From Staphylococcus pettenkoferi (lineage in GTDB: Bacteria > Bacillota > Bacilli > Staphylococcales > Staphylococcaceae): a DNA stretch of 64,000 nucleotides. A program made the position numbers and the translations under genes. The stretch is from assembly GCF_026659735.1 (NCBI RefSeq), contig NZ_JANSKK010000005.1:248001-312000 (forward strand), read 5' to 3'. Positions within the stretch are counted from its first letter, which is position 1. Each line of letters begins with the position of its first letter. Shown here in pieces: positions 26,791 to 36,088 of the stretch. The notes beneath the pieces were generated by a model. That model was given only the letters and a program-made list of their open reading frames with translations, did not search any database and was not told where the DNA came from.

Positions 26791-27714
26791 TTATTCGTCT
26801 ACGTTATTATTTTTATTATCTGAGTTACTATTCTCTTCCTGTGCGGACTGATTACTTTCATTATCTTCATCTACCGACTTAGCGTCTTGTTCATTGGTAT
26901 CCTCTTGATTCTCATCTGAACGATTTGAAGCACCATGATTACCATTCATTTTACTATCCTCTTTTTCATCATCTTGTTCCTGTGAATCTGAGTTTTCAGA
27001 CGAAGCGTCGATATCCTTATTATCATCTTTGTCGCTTTGTGAGTCTTGATTTCCGGAATTATCCTCTTCCGCCGCATTTTCATCAGGCTCAGCATCTTTT
27101 TGTGTTGCAGTCATATACTGGTCTTGATATTCTCCGATAGGTTTCATGACCTTATTGTATTCTTCCTCAGTTACCTTGGTCTGACTATGGCTAAATTTGT
27201 CATTTTCACCCCGAGAGACAAAGGTATTGTAAAAATCAACAGCAGCGTTGTAAACCTTCGGAGGAATATACCCATCTCTAGGACCTACCATATCTGGATA
27301 GGCACCCAGTATTTTAGTGTCTAAGATTTCTCCCGTATAACGATTAATTTTGACATAACCTTTAGTTGATTGATTTTCCCCGTACATGGGCGTTTCAATA
27401 AATATTGCTTCATTGTTACTCTTATTTTGATTATATTCAAGTTGATTTCTTTGGAAGAAGTTTTGATTATCCTTTGTAAAATAATCCATAGCGATATCTT
27501 TCGCTTTTTCTATTGAAATAGGTTCTTGTTGACTATTTTGCTGTGAGTTTTCTTTACTTGATGTATTCTTATTTTTATTTGTAGTGGTTTTCTTATCATC
27601 TTTTTGCGAATGATCATTATCCTTCTTCTCAGCGTTATGTGAATCATTATTTCCACAAGCCACTAGTAACACAGAACCCATCATGACAGTAGCTATCAAT
27701 TTTAAACCTTTCAT
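26791..27714 (-). CDS. Lipoprotein with PepSY-like region and acidic tail
   Basis: The 307-residue product has a lipobox signal (VLLVACGNN, acylated Cys near residue 20), a K/N/S-rich linker, a central domain (about 67-205) and a long D/E/N/Q/S-rich tail. The central region EPISIEKAKDIAMDYF plus KGYVKINRYTGEILDTK resembles PepSY-type domains, which may bind or inhibit peptidases. The tail (about 205-307) is highly acidic and probably unstructured, possibly spanning the wall. ATG 27714 follows GAGGAG on the minus strand. The exact role is unknown. Confidence 0.75.
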   Translation of the reverse strand: MKGLKLIATVMMGSVLLVACGNNDSHNAEKKDNDHSQKDDKKTTTNKNKNTSSKENSQQNSQQEPISIEKAKDIAMDYFTKDNQNFFQRNQLEYNQNKSNNEAIFIETPMYGENQSTKGYVKINRYTGEILDTKILGAYPDMVGPRDGYIPPKVYNAAVDFYNTFVSRGENDKFSHSQTKVTEEEYNKVMKPIGEYQDQYMTATQKDAEPDENAAEEDNSGNQDSQSDKDDNKDIDASSENSDSQEQDDEKEDSKMNGNHGASNRSDENQEDTNEQDAKSVDEDNESNQSAQEENSNSDNKNNNVDE

Positions 27715-27849
27715 AATTTAACTCCTCTTTCTGTAAAACTTACCGTACTTAAAGATATCTCTATTTATAATGATATGACAGTGCTATATTATAATAAAGA
27801 GTAATTAATGATTTATATATAAAGTATATTTTTCGGAGGTCTTTCATCA

Positions 27850-28044
27850 ATGAACCTTAAAGAATCTATAAGTCATTTAGGTTGGTATGATTTAATATTT
27901 TTAGTACCTATGTTCTTCCTGTTCGCATATTTACCGATGTCCAATGTATTGAGTATTTTGATCAATGTGATTATTGTAATCTTCTTTAGTATCGGACTAG
28001 CGACAATTACGCATATAGTTATAGATTCAGTGAGGAAGAAATGA
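27850..28044 (+). CDS. Small two-segment membrane protein, unknown function
   Basis: The 64-residue product starts at ATG 27850 after CGGAGG. Two hydrophobic segments (residues 13-30 and 34-56) are followed by SVRKK. No family is recognised. The good ribosome site and strand-consistent context support a real gene. Confidence 0.55.
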   Translation: MNLKESISHLGWYDLIFLVPMFFLFAYLPMSNVLSILINVIIVIFFSIGLATITHIVIDSVRKK

Positions 28045-28205
28045 TGTGATTAGGCTATGGAAGAATAAACGTTATGTACCACACAGAACATGACATATTG
28101 AATAATAGCATTTTTATTGAAATGTTTAAGTTAACTTATATGAATTGTTGTATTTATGTAAAGATTTTTATAGAAATTGATAATAAATAAATTCTGTGTC
28201 AATAT

Positions 28206-28229
28206 ATTAGTTGACACGTGTCAACTAAT
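28206..28229. promoter_or_regulatory. Perfect 24-bp palindrome upstream of the PSM-beta-like gene
   Basis: ATTAGTTGACAC (28206-28217) is the exact reverse complement of GTGTCAACTAAT (28218-28229). It lies 45 bases before the peptide gene and contains a TTGACA that could serve as a -35 box (28211-28216). The even-numbered, spacerless dyad is like operators of TetR-type dimers. No such regulator is encoded nearby. Confidence 0.65.
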
Positions 28230-28273
28230 GGAAATTATCCGGATGGTTAATTATGGAAGAAGGGATGAATTTC

Positions 28274-28426
28274 ATGGAACACCTTAATAACATTGGTGAA
28301 GCAGTTGTCAATATTGTTACAGCGTCTGAGAATGCTGACGGCGCTGGAATCGCTAAGGGCGTAATCAATATTGTTACTAACGCTGGCGGTATCATTGAAG
28401 ATATCGTGCATATGTTTGTCGGATAA
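28274..28426 (+). CDS. PSM-beta-like amphipathic peptide
   Basis: This 50-residue frame begins MEHLNNIGEAVVNIV and ends GGIIEDIVHMFVG. Composition and layout (short hydrophobic/amphipathic helix, a polar turn with ENADGAG, then an IAKGVINIV helix) parallel the beta-type phenol-soluble modulins and SLUSH/haemolytic peptides of other staphylococci, which are 43-45 residues, surface-active, and promote biofilm structuring or lyse cells. They are exported without a signal peptide. ATG 28274 lies eight bases after AAGGGATG; in-frame ATGs at 28265 and 28253 are alternatives. A strong terminator follows at 28469. Confidence 0.72.
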   Translation: MEHLNNIGEAVVNIVTASENADGAGIAKGVINIVTNAGGIIEDIVHMFVG

Positions 28427-28468
28427 TTTAGCACAATCGATACACTCACTATAAACACACCCAACACG

Positions 28469-28502
28469 GCGGCTACACATTATTTGTGTGGTCGCTTTTT
28501 TG
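28469..28502 (+). terminator. Terminator of the PSM-beta-like gene
   Basis: GCGGCTACACA pairs with TGTGGTCGC, followed by TTTTTT. The remaining bases to 28716 show no gene. Confidence 0.75.
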
Positions 28503-28716
28503 TGAGGGGAGTAGGGTCAGGTTATTTGTTTAAAATGTTCTCGGATTCCTAAGGTAAAAGTTTATTTATTGTAATACACACTTCGATGAGAGCTTACGAT
28601 ATAATATAGATAAATAATAAGGTTAGAATGGTTTTTGTTAAAAATAGTGGATGTAGTATATTTTGAATCAATGAACATAAACCTTATATAGAAAGAGATA
28701 AACTGGGGTGGGTGTG

Positions 28717-29058
28717 TTGGAAACATTTGAGGTTATTAAAGATTTTGTGATATTTTCGTTTGAACTACTATGTATTTTAATAATGGCATCATTTATATGT
28801 TTTTATTGGCCGTTTCAATTGATTATGAGTTTTTACGCAGTAACGAGAGATTGGGCTGAAGCGCACTTCGGAATAGAAGAAACAGGCTGCATAGGGATGT
28901 TAATTGTGATTTTTGTCGTTTGTATACCGTATTTAATTGTCATTTTCTTATTCGGAAAGTTAGCACAAGTCATTGGAATAGGAGGCTGGATGATTGTTCC
29001 TTTATTCCTTATTGGTCTATTGATTCATTATTTAGTTGTGAAATTTCGACGTGGCTAG
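28717..29058 (+). CDS. Small membrane protein, unknown function
   Basis: TTG 28717 (METFEVIKDFVIFSFELL) follows GGGGTG with six-base spacing; GTG 28708 or 28714 would add up to three residues. The ~113-residue protein has three or four hydrophobic segments and ends HYLVVKFRRG. No family is recognised. Confidence 0.5.
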   Translation: METFEVIKDFVIFSFELLCILIMASFICFYWPFQLIMSFYAVTRDWAEAHFGIEETGCIGMLIVIFVVCIPYLIVIFLFGKLAQVIGIGGWMIVPLFLIGLLIHYLVVKFRRG

Positions 29059-29148
29059 TGACAATAAGTGAGTGCGAAACGCCAGTGTCATGCATTATAA
29101 CGGTAACCTTACACAATCACAAGAAGTAAAGCGGTTGAAGGTCAGAAT

Positions 29149-29235
29149 ATGAGTTATCAAAATTTAATTTTTGCTTCTCAATTATTGCACGGGAAATATC
29201 CGCTTTTATGGGAAACATTTTATCCAAAACTGTAG
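29149..29235 (+). CDS. Possible 28-residue small protein
   Basis: A short frame MSYQNLIFASQLLHGKYPLL... begins at ATG 29149, seven bases after GAAGG, and ends before the adhesin terminator. It is soluble-looking and may be a fragment of a longer ancestral gene. Support is weak. Confidence 0.25.
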   Translation: MSYQNLIFASQLLHGKYPLLWETFYPKL

Positions 29236-29275
29236 GATAATTAGAATCAGGATTTAAATAATTACCTATAAAACA

Positions 29276-29317
29276 CGAAAAAAGAGGCTAAGCGCAATGC
29301 TTAACCTCAATTTTTTC
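29276..29317. terminator. Bidirectional terminator at the 3' end of the adhesin
   Basis: GAGGCTAAGC and GCTTAACCTC pair with T-runs on both strands. It ends the minus-strand adhesin transcript and stops plus-strand transcripts from 28717. Confidence 0.8.
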
Positions 29318-29341
29318 ACATTAAATCAAACTCACCAGAAA

Positions 29342-32300
29342 TTACTTATCTGCTTTACGACGACGGATACCGAAGAAAGCGAGGATACCGCCAAGCGCAG
29401 CCATGATTGAGATGCCAGCGTTATTGGACTCGTGCTGACCAGACTCAGGAAGGCCTTGCGTAGTGCCTCGAACAGGCTGTTGCGTTTGATCCACTGCAAC
29501 TTCTGTCACTTGCGTCGTATGGCCTTGAGCGTCTTGCTCAACGACTGTAACAGTGTCGCCTGATTTCAAGTTCACATGCTCAGGCGTTGGTGCGTTCCAA
29601 GTGCCGTCTGGGTTCACAGTCGCGTGAGTTATTGTACCGTCCGGATAAGTGACTGTGATTGTGTTGCCAGGTGTACCATGCTGACCCGTTACGCCATTAT
29701 CGTGATGTGTCACGGGGTTAACAGTCGGTGTGTTCGGCGTGTTTGGATTGTTCGGCGTTTCTGGGCTGTTAGGATTTGTTAGCGTACCAGGTGTATCAGG
29801 CGTACCATGTGTTGCTTCAGGCGTTGTAGGTGTTCCTGGTGTTGGTTGATTTGGATTATTAGGGTTTTGCGGATTCTGAGGTGTGTTAGGATTTGTTGGA
29901 TTATTAGGATTCTGTGGATTCTCTGGATTGTTTGGGTTATTTGGGTTAACCGGTTCGTTAGGATTGTTAGGGTTTACCGGTGTGCCAGGGTCTGTAGGCG
30001 TACCAGGATTCGTTGGCTCGCCTGGGTTAGTCGGTTGACCAGGTTGTGTTGGATCAGGTGGTGTACCAGGATTAGTCGGGTTACCAGGATTTACCGGTTG
30101 TGTTGGATCCGTTGGTGTACCTGGGTTAGTTGGCTCGCCAGGATTAACTGGTTCTGTTGGATCAGTCGGCTCCCCTGGGTTAGTAGGTTCACCTGGGTTA
30201 GTCGGCTCACCAGGTTGGTCAGGATTCGTTGGCACATCTGGCTCAGCACCTGAACCTTGCATGAAACGACTGAGATAGTTGTGATAGTCGTAAAAGTCTG
30301 ATAGTCCGTTACCTAATTGATTTTCAATAGCTGTGTTTTCAGTGATATTATCTGCATCTTCGTAAGCATCACTCTTCGTGTTGATGATAAAGCCTTGGCC
30401 ATCAAGGTCGTAACCGAAATCAATCGTTGCTTCTGTTCCATCATCATTATATTGAATATCGTATTGATCTGTAACATCTTCCAAATCTTCATAATTAGGC
30501 ACATAACTGTCTACCATTTGATCTTTTGATGAAGGTTTATAAATTTGGAGGTTACTTAAGTTAGAACCTTGTGTAGAGATGGTCACGATAGAATGGTTCA
30601 TTGGATGGTAACCTTCGTTAAGATATGTTGTGCGTGATTGATGTTTGTGATCTTGACTACGTGAATCCCAGAATGAAGATACATAATCGGATTGATGTAC
30701 GTAATCAAATTGAAGTTTTGTAGAATATTTTTCACCAGCCACATCTATGTCGATTGGATAATCTTTGAAAGAATCCGTCGCATTTCTACGATTTGGATAA
30801 GCAACGAAGTCAAAGCTACCTTTCACATCTTTATGTTGATCCACGAAATCTGTGAAAGTGTATTTCACTTTATTTGTGTCTGGATCGTACTTCGCAGTTG
30901 CGACAGTTTGTGAACCATTGTCATTATAAGACTTCAAATCTTCAGGAACGATAGGGTCTTCCAAACCAGTAGGGCGTACGTAATCGCCGTAATCTACGTA
31001 GAAGTAGTCGCCAGATTTCACATTATTGTCTAGCTTGTAGTTCCCTTTGAATCTGAGATAACCGTTATTACCGATTTCTACCGTATCTTTATTGTCAGGA
31101 TTGTTAGGGTTCACGCCAGAAAGGTTGAGGTCTGAGAAGTGCACGTTGTCACTCACGTCAGAACCATCACTATCTCCAGCTTCTTCAGTCGTTGGCTCTG
31201 CATCTCTGAAACTTGTAGATTCGTTCTGATTTGTGGCAGAAGTTGTACTGACAGGTGTCGCAAATAATGTAGTCGCATTTTTCTTATCTGAGTAGTCTTT
31301 AGCCGCACTTTCTAAAAATTTTTGTTGAATTGTAGCTTGGTCGTCTTTGTCGAAATCAATGTCGGAATTCTCAGCGATTTCATTGAGGTCAGATTCTGAC
31401 ATTTGGTTACCTGTTTGATCTTTGTAGTGATCCACTAAATCTGATTGATTTTGGATATTTGTTGTGTTTTGTTTAGAATTTGCATTATCGTCTGCTTGTG
31501 GCATTGAGAAAAAAGTGTTTTGAGATGATTGTGTGTTGTCGTTGTCATCTTTTGTAGATGGTTGTGCGTTTGCCTCTTGTCCTGATTGCGTAGCATCTTG
31601 TGCTGTTGAAGCGGATGTATTTTTAGCTTGGTTCTCTTGTTTAGATGTTTGTTCTTGGGAGGATTGTTGCGCTGATGAGTGAGCTGAATTTTGAGCAGAA
31701 TTTGATTTTGTATCGTCATTTTTTGTGTGAGCTTGTTTCATGTTTGCGTCTGCAGATGTAGTGTTATTAGCGGATTGTGGTTGGGATGAGTCAGAATTTA
31801 CGTTTTGGTCATTATAGTTTTCTGCATTTGAGTTAGCAGAATCGTTAGTGTCGTCTGCTTTATTGTCAGTCGTTTGTTCAGAATTTGAAGATTTGCTTTC
31901 TGAGTTTTGGTTATCATCAGATGGTTGTGTTTGTTTTTGTGTTGATTGATTATTGTCTGTATCATTTTCATTTGATGATGGGTCAGCAGGAGTTGAGTCA
32001 TCTGTTGACGTAGAAGCATTAGTATCTTGTTCGTTATCAGATGCCTGAGTATTGTCCTCTTTTTGTGGATTAGCATCTTGATTATGATTAGCGTTTTCGC
32101 TTTGATTGTCGTCAGAATTTGAATTTTGCGCATTTTGAGTTTCTGTTTCAGATGCGTCAGGGGAGTCTTTAGAAGCTTGTTCTGAAGCGTCTTGTTCAGT
32201 TTGGTTAGACTTCTCACTGCTGTTTGCGGCATCTTCAGAATCTTGATTTTCTCCATCTGTTGAAGATTGCGTTGTCGTCGTAGTTGTGTCGTCAGATTGC

Positions 32301-32440
32301 TGTCCTTGTTCTGCGGCATGTGCTTGTCCCGCGCCAAAGAATAACGTTGCGCCTACAACGATGCTTGCTGTTCCAAATGTGAATTTACGTATGGAATAGT
32401 TGTGCTTTTTCTTCATAAATTGTTGAGAATTTTTTCGCAT
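29342..32440 (-). CDS. Sdr/Clf-type MSCRAMM adhesin with proline-rich repeats
   Basis: ATG 32440 (MRKNSQQFMKKKHNYSIRKF) follows GAAAGGGG; the frame upstream is not coding. Of 1032 residues, the first 45 are a YSIRK-type signal that directs septal secretion. Residues about 50-390 are a low-complexity N/S/Q/D/T-rich region. The next ~330 residues are the ligand-binding N2-N3 type domains, marked by KYTFTDFVD (the MSCRAMM TYTFTDYVD motif). Then come proline repeats built on PTNPGEP, PVNPGNP and NPNNPNN (30245-29720) in place of SD repeats, a bacterial Ig-like domain (VTYPDGTITHATVNPDG), and the sorting signal LPESG plus hydrophobic helix and RRRKADK. It should be wall-anchored and bind a host protein; which one is unknown. 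Confidence 0.88.
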   Translation of the reverse strand: MRKNSQQFMKKKHNYSIRKFTFGTASIVVGATLFFGAGQAHAAEQGQQSDDTTTTTTQSSTDGENQDSEDAANSSEKSNQTEQDASEQASKDSPDASETETQNAQNSNSDDNQSENANHNQDANPQKEDNTQASDNEQDTNASTSTDDSTPADPSSNENDTDNNQSTQKQTQPSDDNQNSESKSSNSEQTTDNKADDTNDSANSNAENYNDQNVNSDSSQPQSANNTTSADANMKQAHTKNDDTKSNSAQNSAHSSAQQSSQEQTSKQENQAKNTSASTAQDATQSGQEANAQPSTKDDNDNTQSSQNTFFSMPQADDNANSKQNTTNIQNQSDLVDHYKDQTGNQMSESDLNEIAENSDIDFDKDDQATIQQKFLESAAKDYSDKKNATTLFATPVSTTSATNQNESTSFRDAEPTTEEAGDSDGSDVSDNVHFSDLNLSGVNPNNPDNKDTVEIGNNGYLRFKGNYKLDNNVKSGDYFYVDYGDYVRPTGLEDPIVPEDLKSYNDNGSQTVATAKYDPDTNKVKYTFTDFVDQHKDVKGSFDFVAYPNRRNATDSFKDYPIDIDVAGEKYSTKLQFDYVHQSDYVSSFWDSRSQDHKHQSRTTYLNEGYHPMNHSIVTISTQGSNLSNLQIYKPSSKDQMVDSYVPNYEDLEDVTDQYDIQYNDDGTEATIDFGYDLDGQGFIINTKSDAYEDADNITENTAIENQLGNGLSDFYDYHNYLSRFMQGSGAEPDVPTNPDQPGEPTNPGEPTNPGEPTDPTEPVNPGEPTNPGTPTDPTQPVNPGNPTNPGTPPDPTQPGQPTNPGEPTNPGTPTDPGTPVNPNNPNEPVNPNNPNNPENPQNPNNPTNPNTPQNPQNPNNPNQPTPGTPTTPEATHGTPDTPGTLTNPNSPETPNNPNTPNTPTVNPVTHHDNGVTGQHGTPGNTITVTYPDGTITHATVNPDGTWNAPTPEHVNLKSGDTVTVVEQDAQGHTTQVTEVAVDQTQQPVRGTTQGLPESGQHESNNAGISIMAALGGILAFFGIRRRKADK

Positions 32441-32999
32441 AGTCAAAGCCCCTTTCTTAAATATTATGTACCACCCTAGATGTAAGGCCACTATAGATAA
32501 ATTGATTTCAAAATGAATGATTGTAAAATTGATTTTAATCACATTTGTAAATCAAAGTATTGTTATAAATATAGTGACCTTTTTAAGTTTTACCCGAATA
32601 CATAGTGGACTAACGATAAATAAGAGACTTTTTCTAATGTAAGTGTAACTTAGTTAAGCGTAACTTAAATCAAAATACTTATCTTTACATATACAATGGA
32701 TATAAATATAATATAGTTACAAGCTACTTAGTGTAGTTTGGTATTTAATTAACTATCCCCAAGGAGTGGGGCGTAAAGCGTTAACGTTTTAGCGTCTCAT
32801 TCCGTCTTTATAGATGTTTAGTAAACTATCCTCATTTTATCTTCTAAAATCACTGTTACAGTAATGCACTTTATGAGTTTAACTTCGACCATTTCCTCAA
32901 AAAAAGTAAACTCCCGTTTCTTAACTGTCTCACTGCAATAGACCTCATATTATTTGATATAATGTAGTACAAATCTAGAAAAATTAAAGGGGTCACACT
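32441..32999. other. Divergent intergenic region between the adhesin and the teichoic acid-type gene
   Basis: No gene is seen. It must hold both promoters: TATAAT at 32958-32963 fits the plus-strand gene at 33000. At 32653-32668 GTTAAGCGTAACTTAA differs by one base from the SaeR pattern GTTAA-N6-GTTAA. A palindromic patch around GCGTTAACG lies near 32778. Confidence 0.45.
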
Positions 33000-34736
33000 T
33001 TGAGTATTAAAAGCAAGATTATCAATTATCGTAATAATCGTGGTTTATATAAATATGTGAATATGCGTCGACATAAGCGGATTAAGAAAAATTATGTACT
33101 CCTAGAATCAATGCATGGGGGTGCTGTTACAGGACAGATATATTATTTAATCCCAGAAATTCTAGATATCTTTCGTCATAGTAAGGTATTTGTCGTTTCA
33201 CAAAACCCTGAAGAAGATGCGCAGTTTTTGAAAAAAAGGGGATTTTCTCATTTTAAGATAGTGAAGCATATGTCCTTACAATATTTCGAATTACTAGCAA
33301 CTGCTCAGTATCTCATTAATGACACGACGTTTTATCCATTTTTTAATAAAAGAGAAGGTCAGCAATATTTCATTATTTGGCATGGCACGCCTTTAAAGAA
33401 AATGGGCAAAGATACGGCTCATATTTTTGATTTGGCGAATGTGCAACGGAACTTTTACATGGCCGACCAGGTCATTGTCAGCAACGACTACTCGAAAAAA
33501 ATTATGGCTGAAGCGTATAATCTTAACCATGTGTATAACGGTGACATGGTCGTCGGGCCTATGCCGCGCAATAGTGTCTTTTACGAAAAGCAGCTGAGAG
33601 AAAGTATACGTCGCGACCTGCATATAGAAGACAAGAAAGTGCTGTGCTACATGCCTACGTGGCGCGGCCAAATTGGTGACGTGAGTGATGCGCGTCAGTT
33701 AGAAACAATGTTATTGTACTTAAATCAACATTTTGATGCAGATACCGTGCTATATGTGAAATTGCATCATCTCGTTAAGCGTCAACTGAAAATGAATTAC
33801 AGTAATATTAAATTTGTGCCGGATCAGTATGAAATTTATGAATTTCTTACAGCTACTGACGGGTTAATTACCGACTATTCTTCAGTCATGTTTGATTATT
33901 TGAATATGGATAAGCCGATTATTTTATATTTATATGACTTAGCCGAATATCAACGTGAGCGAGGACTTTATCAGTCTCCGTCAGACTATCCATTTACTAC
34001 AGTTTATACATTATCGGAGTTAGCAGAGTCTATTACAAATTTAGATTCTGAGGCGCATTACACTATCATTAAGGATAAAATGGTTCCTTACGATAATCGA
34101 GAAGGTGCAAGAGAAATTGTGCAATTAATGATAAATGGTAGTACTTCAAAAAATATCAAAAGTTATCGTCTTGAGGACAAAAAACCAATTATTGCCATAC
34201 ATTTAGATTCTAATAACGTAAAAGAAGTACTGGGTAAAATGCAGTCGTTGGAAAGTGCGAGTGCCCAATTTATACTTTATTTCGATAGAGAAACGATTTC
34301 TGTTGAACAATTTCCACAGTTGATGAACATGCCGGACAACGTGACGTTCTATCCAACTTTAGGAAATATAAATGGTAATTTCTTAGATCGTTTAGTTATG
34401 AAGAAATCACAGTTGAAAAAAGTTATGAAAAATAAGGTGCGCTGTCTATATAATGAAGAACAAAAACGCTTATTCGGCGATATTGCTATAGATTATTACG
34501 TTACTTATGTAACTTCTGAAAATTCATCGTTGTTTCCAGCTATAAGTGATAGAGGTAAGACTGCGGTATGGCTTAGTCCTAGCTTATCCCAAGTTCAAAG
34601 TAAGGCGATGTTGAAGAAAGTAAATTTAAGGAATGTTGATTTTGTGGTCACTGAGGATCGAGACTTAGCTAACCATTTCTCAAAAACAGCTCAATCTCAA
34701 TTCGTGAAAGAAAGTGAGTTTCTGCGACAATTTTAA
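33000..34736 (+). CDS. CDP-glycerol glycerophosphotransferase family protein (TagB/TagF type)
   Basis: The 578-residue protein transfers glycerol- or ribitol-phosphate from CDP-linked donors in wall teichoic acid or related polymer synthesis, at the inner membrane face. TTG 33000 follows AAAGGGG. Residues about 30-380 form the conserved GT-B-like fold with WHGTPLKKMGKD, PMPRNSVFYE, YMPTWRG, VKLHH and the donor-site motif TDYSSVMFDYLNMDKPI. The last ~190 residues are an extra region of unclear role. It stands alone, separate from a tag operon, so it may add a modification or accessory polymer. Confidence 0.88.
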   Translation: MSIKSKIINYRNNRGLYKYVNMRRHKRIKKNYVLLESMHGGAVTGQIYYLIPEILDIFRHSKVFVVSQNPEEDAQFLKKRGFSHFKIVKHMSLQYFELLATAQYLINDTTFYPFFNKREGQQYFIIWHGTPLKKMGKDTAHIFDLANVQRNFYMADQVIVSNDYSKKIMAEAYNLNHVYNGDMVVGPMPRNSVFYEKQLRESIRRDLHIEDKKVLCYMPTWRGQIGDVSDARQLETMLLYLNQHFDADTVLYVKLHHLVKRQLKMNYSNIKFVPDQYEIYEFLTATDGLITDYSSVMFDYLNMDKPIILYLYDLAEYQRERGLYQSPSDYPFTTVYTLSELAESITNLDSEAHYTIIKDKMVPYDNREGAREIVQLMINGSTSKNIKSYRLEDKKPIIAIHLDSNNVKEVLGKMQSLESASAQFILYFDRETISVEQFPQLMNMPDNVTFYPTLGNINGNFLDRLVMKKSQLKKVMKNKVRCLYNEEQKRLFGDIAIDYYVTYVTSENSSLFPAISDRGKTAVWLSPSLSQVQSKAMLKKVNLRNVDFVVTEDRDLANHFSKTAQSQFVKESEFLRQF

Positions 34737-34797
34737 AATGAAAATCTGTGGTATCAGTGATGAGATAATGTGAATTTTAGATAACCATTAATGATAG

Positions 34798-34828
34798 AAA
34801 GGCTTGCGTTGAACGCAGGCCTTTTTTA
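34798..34828. terminator. Terminator between converging genes
   Basis: AAAGGCTTGCGT pairs with ACGCAGGCCTTT, followed by TTTTTT on the plus strand. Confidence 0.8.
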
Positions 34829-34833
34829 CACGT

Positions 34834-36033
34834 CTAAGCTTCAGAAATTACCCAGCCATACGGGTCTGAAAGTGCAGTCCAATCAGCTTCGAGCTCATCA
34901 CTATTCACTAAACAAGCATCGAGTTCATGCTCAATTTGTTTGGTATCAAGGTTTTGACCGATAATGACAAATTGCGTTTTACGATCACCATATTCGATGT
35001 CCCAATCTTCGGCTACGTCAGGGCGTTGTGCTAGGATAGTTTCCCGTTTCTCCGGTGCTAATCCTGCTACCCAGTACGTGACAGGGTGGATGTTGCAGGA
35101 AGAGCCAGCTTGAGATAGCAGGCAAGCGACGTGGTTGTACTGGGCAAGCCACACAATGCCTTTAGAACGGACGATGGATTCATCAAGTTGTTCTAACCAT
35201 TGATGAAATCTTTCGGCATGGAAGGGAAGTCTTCTTGAATAAACGAAAGAAGAAATCCCATATTCTTCAGTTTCCGGCGTATGTGTTTCATGGCCACCTT
35301 CAGTTAATTCTTTAATCCAACCCGCTGAATTACTCGCTTTCTCAAAATCGAAACGTTGTGTATCCAGAACTTCAGATAATTCAACTTCAGCATTTACCGT
35401 TTTGATAATTTTAGCTTCAGGTTGAAGTTGTTTCAACACGCGTTCGAGCTTTTCTAATTCTTCAGGCGTAACGAGGTCAGTTTTATTAATAACTAATACA
35501 TCACAAAATTCTACCTGATCGATCAACAAATCTGCAATCGTGCGCTCATCTGTAGCGTCAGCACCTTGACCACGATCTGTCAGCAGATCTTCAGAATGAA
35601 TATCGTGTGTGAAACGGTTGGCATCAACGACTGTGACCATCGTATCTAACCTGCATATTGAAGTAAGATCGATGCCCAGATCCTCGTCCACGTAGGAGAA
35701 AGTTTGAGCGACCGGCACAGGCTCGGAAATTCCTGTAGATTCAATCACTATGTAATCGATGTTGCCTTTCTGAACGAGGCGTTCGACTTCTTGAAGCAAA
35801 TCATCACGCAAAGTACAGCAAATACAACCGTTTGAAAGCTCTACAAGTTTCTCATCTGTACGTGAAAGACCGCCACCGTCAGCTACGAGATCCTTATCGA
35901 TATTGACTTCACTCATATCGTTTACAATTACTGCAATTCTGCGTCTATCACGATTATTCAAAATATGGTTCAATAACGTTGTCTTCCCAGATCCAAGATA
36001 ACCACTCAGAACTGTCACAGGTATTTTTGACAT
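34834..36033 (-). CDS. CobW/COG0523 GTP-dependent metallochaperone (YciC/ZagA-like)
   Basis: The 399-residue protein has the Walker A GYLGSGKTT (11-19), the metal-binding CxCC motif (C70-I-C72-C73), Walker B-like VIESTGISEP and the NKTD guanine-binding motif. The C-terminal CobW domain includes IVRSKGIVWLA. Family members in Firmicutes deliver zinc to enzymes during starvation. A 15-base dyad resembling a Zur site lies 56 bases upstream of the start, which agrees with zinc control. ATG 36033 follows GGAGGG. Confidence 0.9.
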   Translation of the reverse strand: MSKIPVTVLSGYLGSGKTTLLNHILNNRDRRRIAVIVNDMSEVNIDKDLVADGGGLSRTDEKLVELSNGCICCTLRDDLLQEVERLVQKGNIDYIVIESTGISEPVPVAQTFSYVDEDLGIDLTSICRLDTMVTVVDANRFTHDIHSEDLLTDRGQGADATDERTIADLLIDQVEFCDVLVINKTDLVTPEELEKLERVLKQLQPEAKIIKTVNAEVELSEVLDTQRFDFEKASNSAGWIKELTEGGHETHTPETEEYGISSFVYSRRLPFHAERFHQWLEQLDESIVRSKGIVWLAQYNHVACLLSQAGSSCNIHPVTYWVAGLAPEKRETILAQRPDVAEDWDIEYGDRKTQFVIIGQNLDTKQIEHELDACLVNSDELEADWTALSDPYGWVISEA

Positions 36034-36088
36034 ACTATTCCCTCCATGGTAAGTAAAAGTTTAAAGTTTGTTTGTTTTTAATAAAACG

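Noticed and set aside
28225..28480. Two minus-strand frames opposite the PSM-beta-like gene
   Set aside because: The plus strand carries the peptide with ribosome site and terminator; the opposite frames are shadows.
29576..30253. Plus-strand frames opposite the adhesin's proline repeats
   Set aside because: They are the antisense of repetitive proline codons; Cys/Arg/Trp-rich composition is an artefact and no ribosome site is present.
31435..32337. Minus-strand frames rich in K/Q/T/N inside the adhesin
   Set aside because: They are shifted readings of the low-complexity S/N/Q/D region of the true gene.
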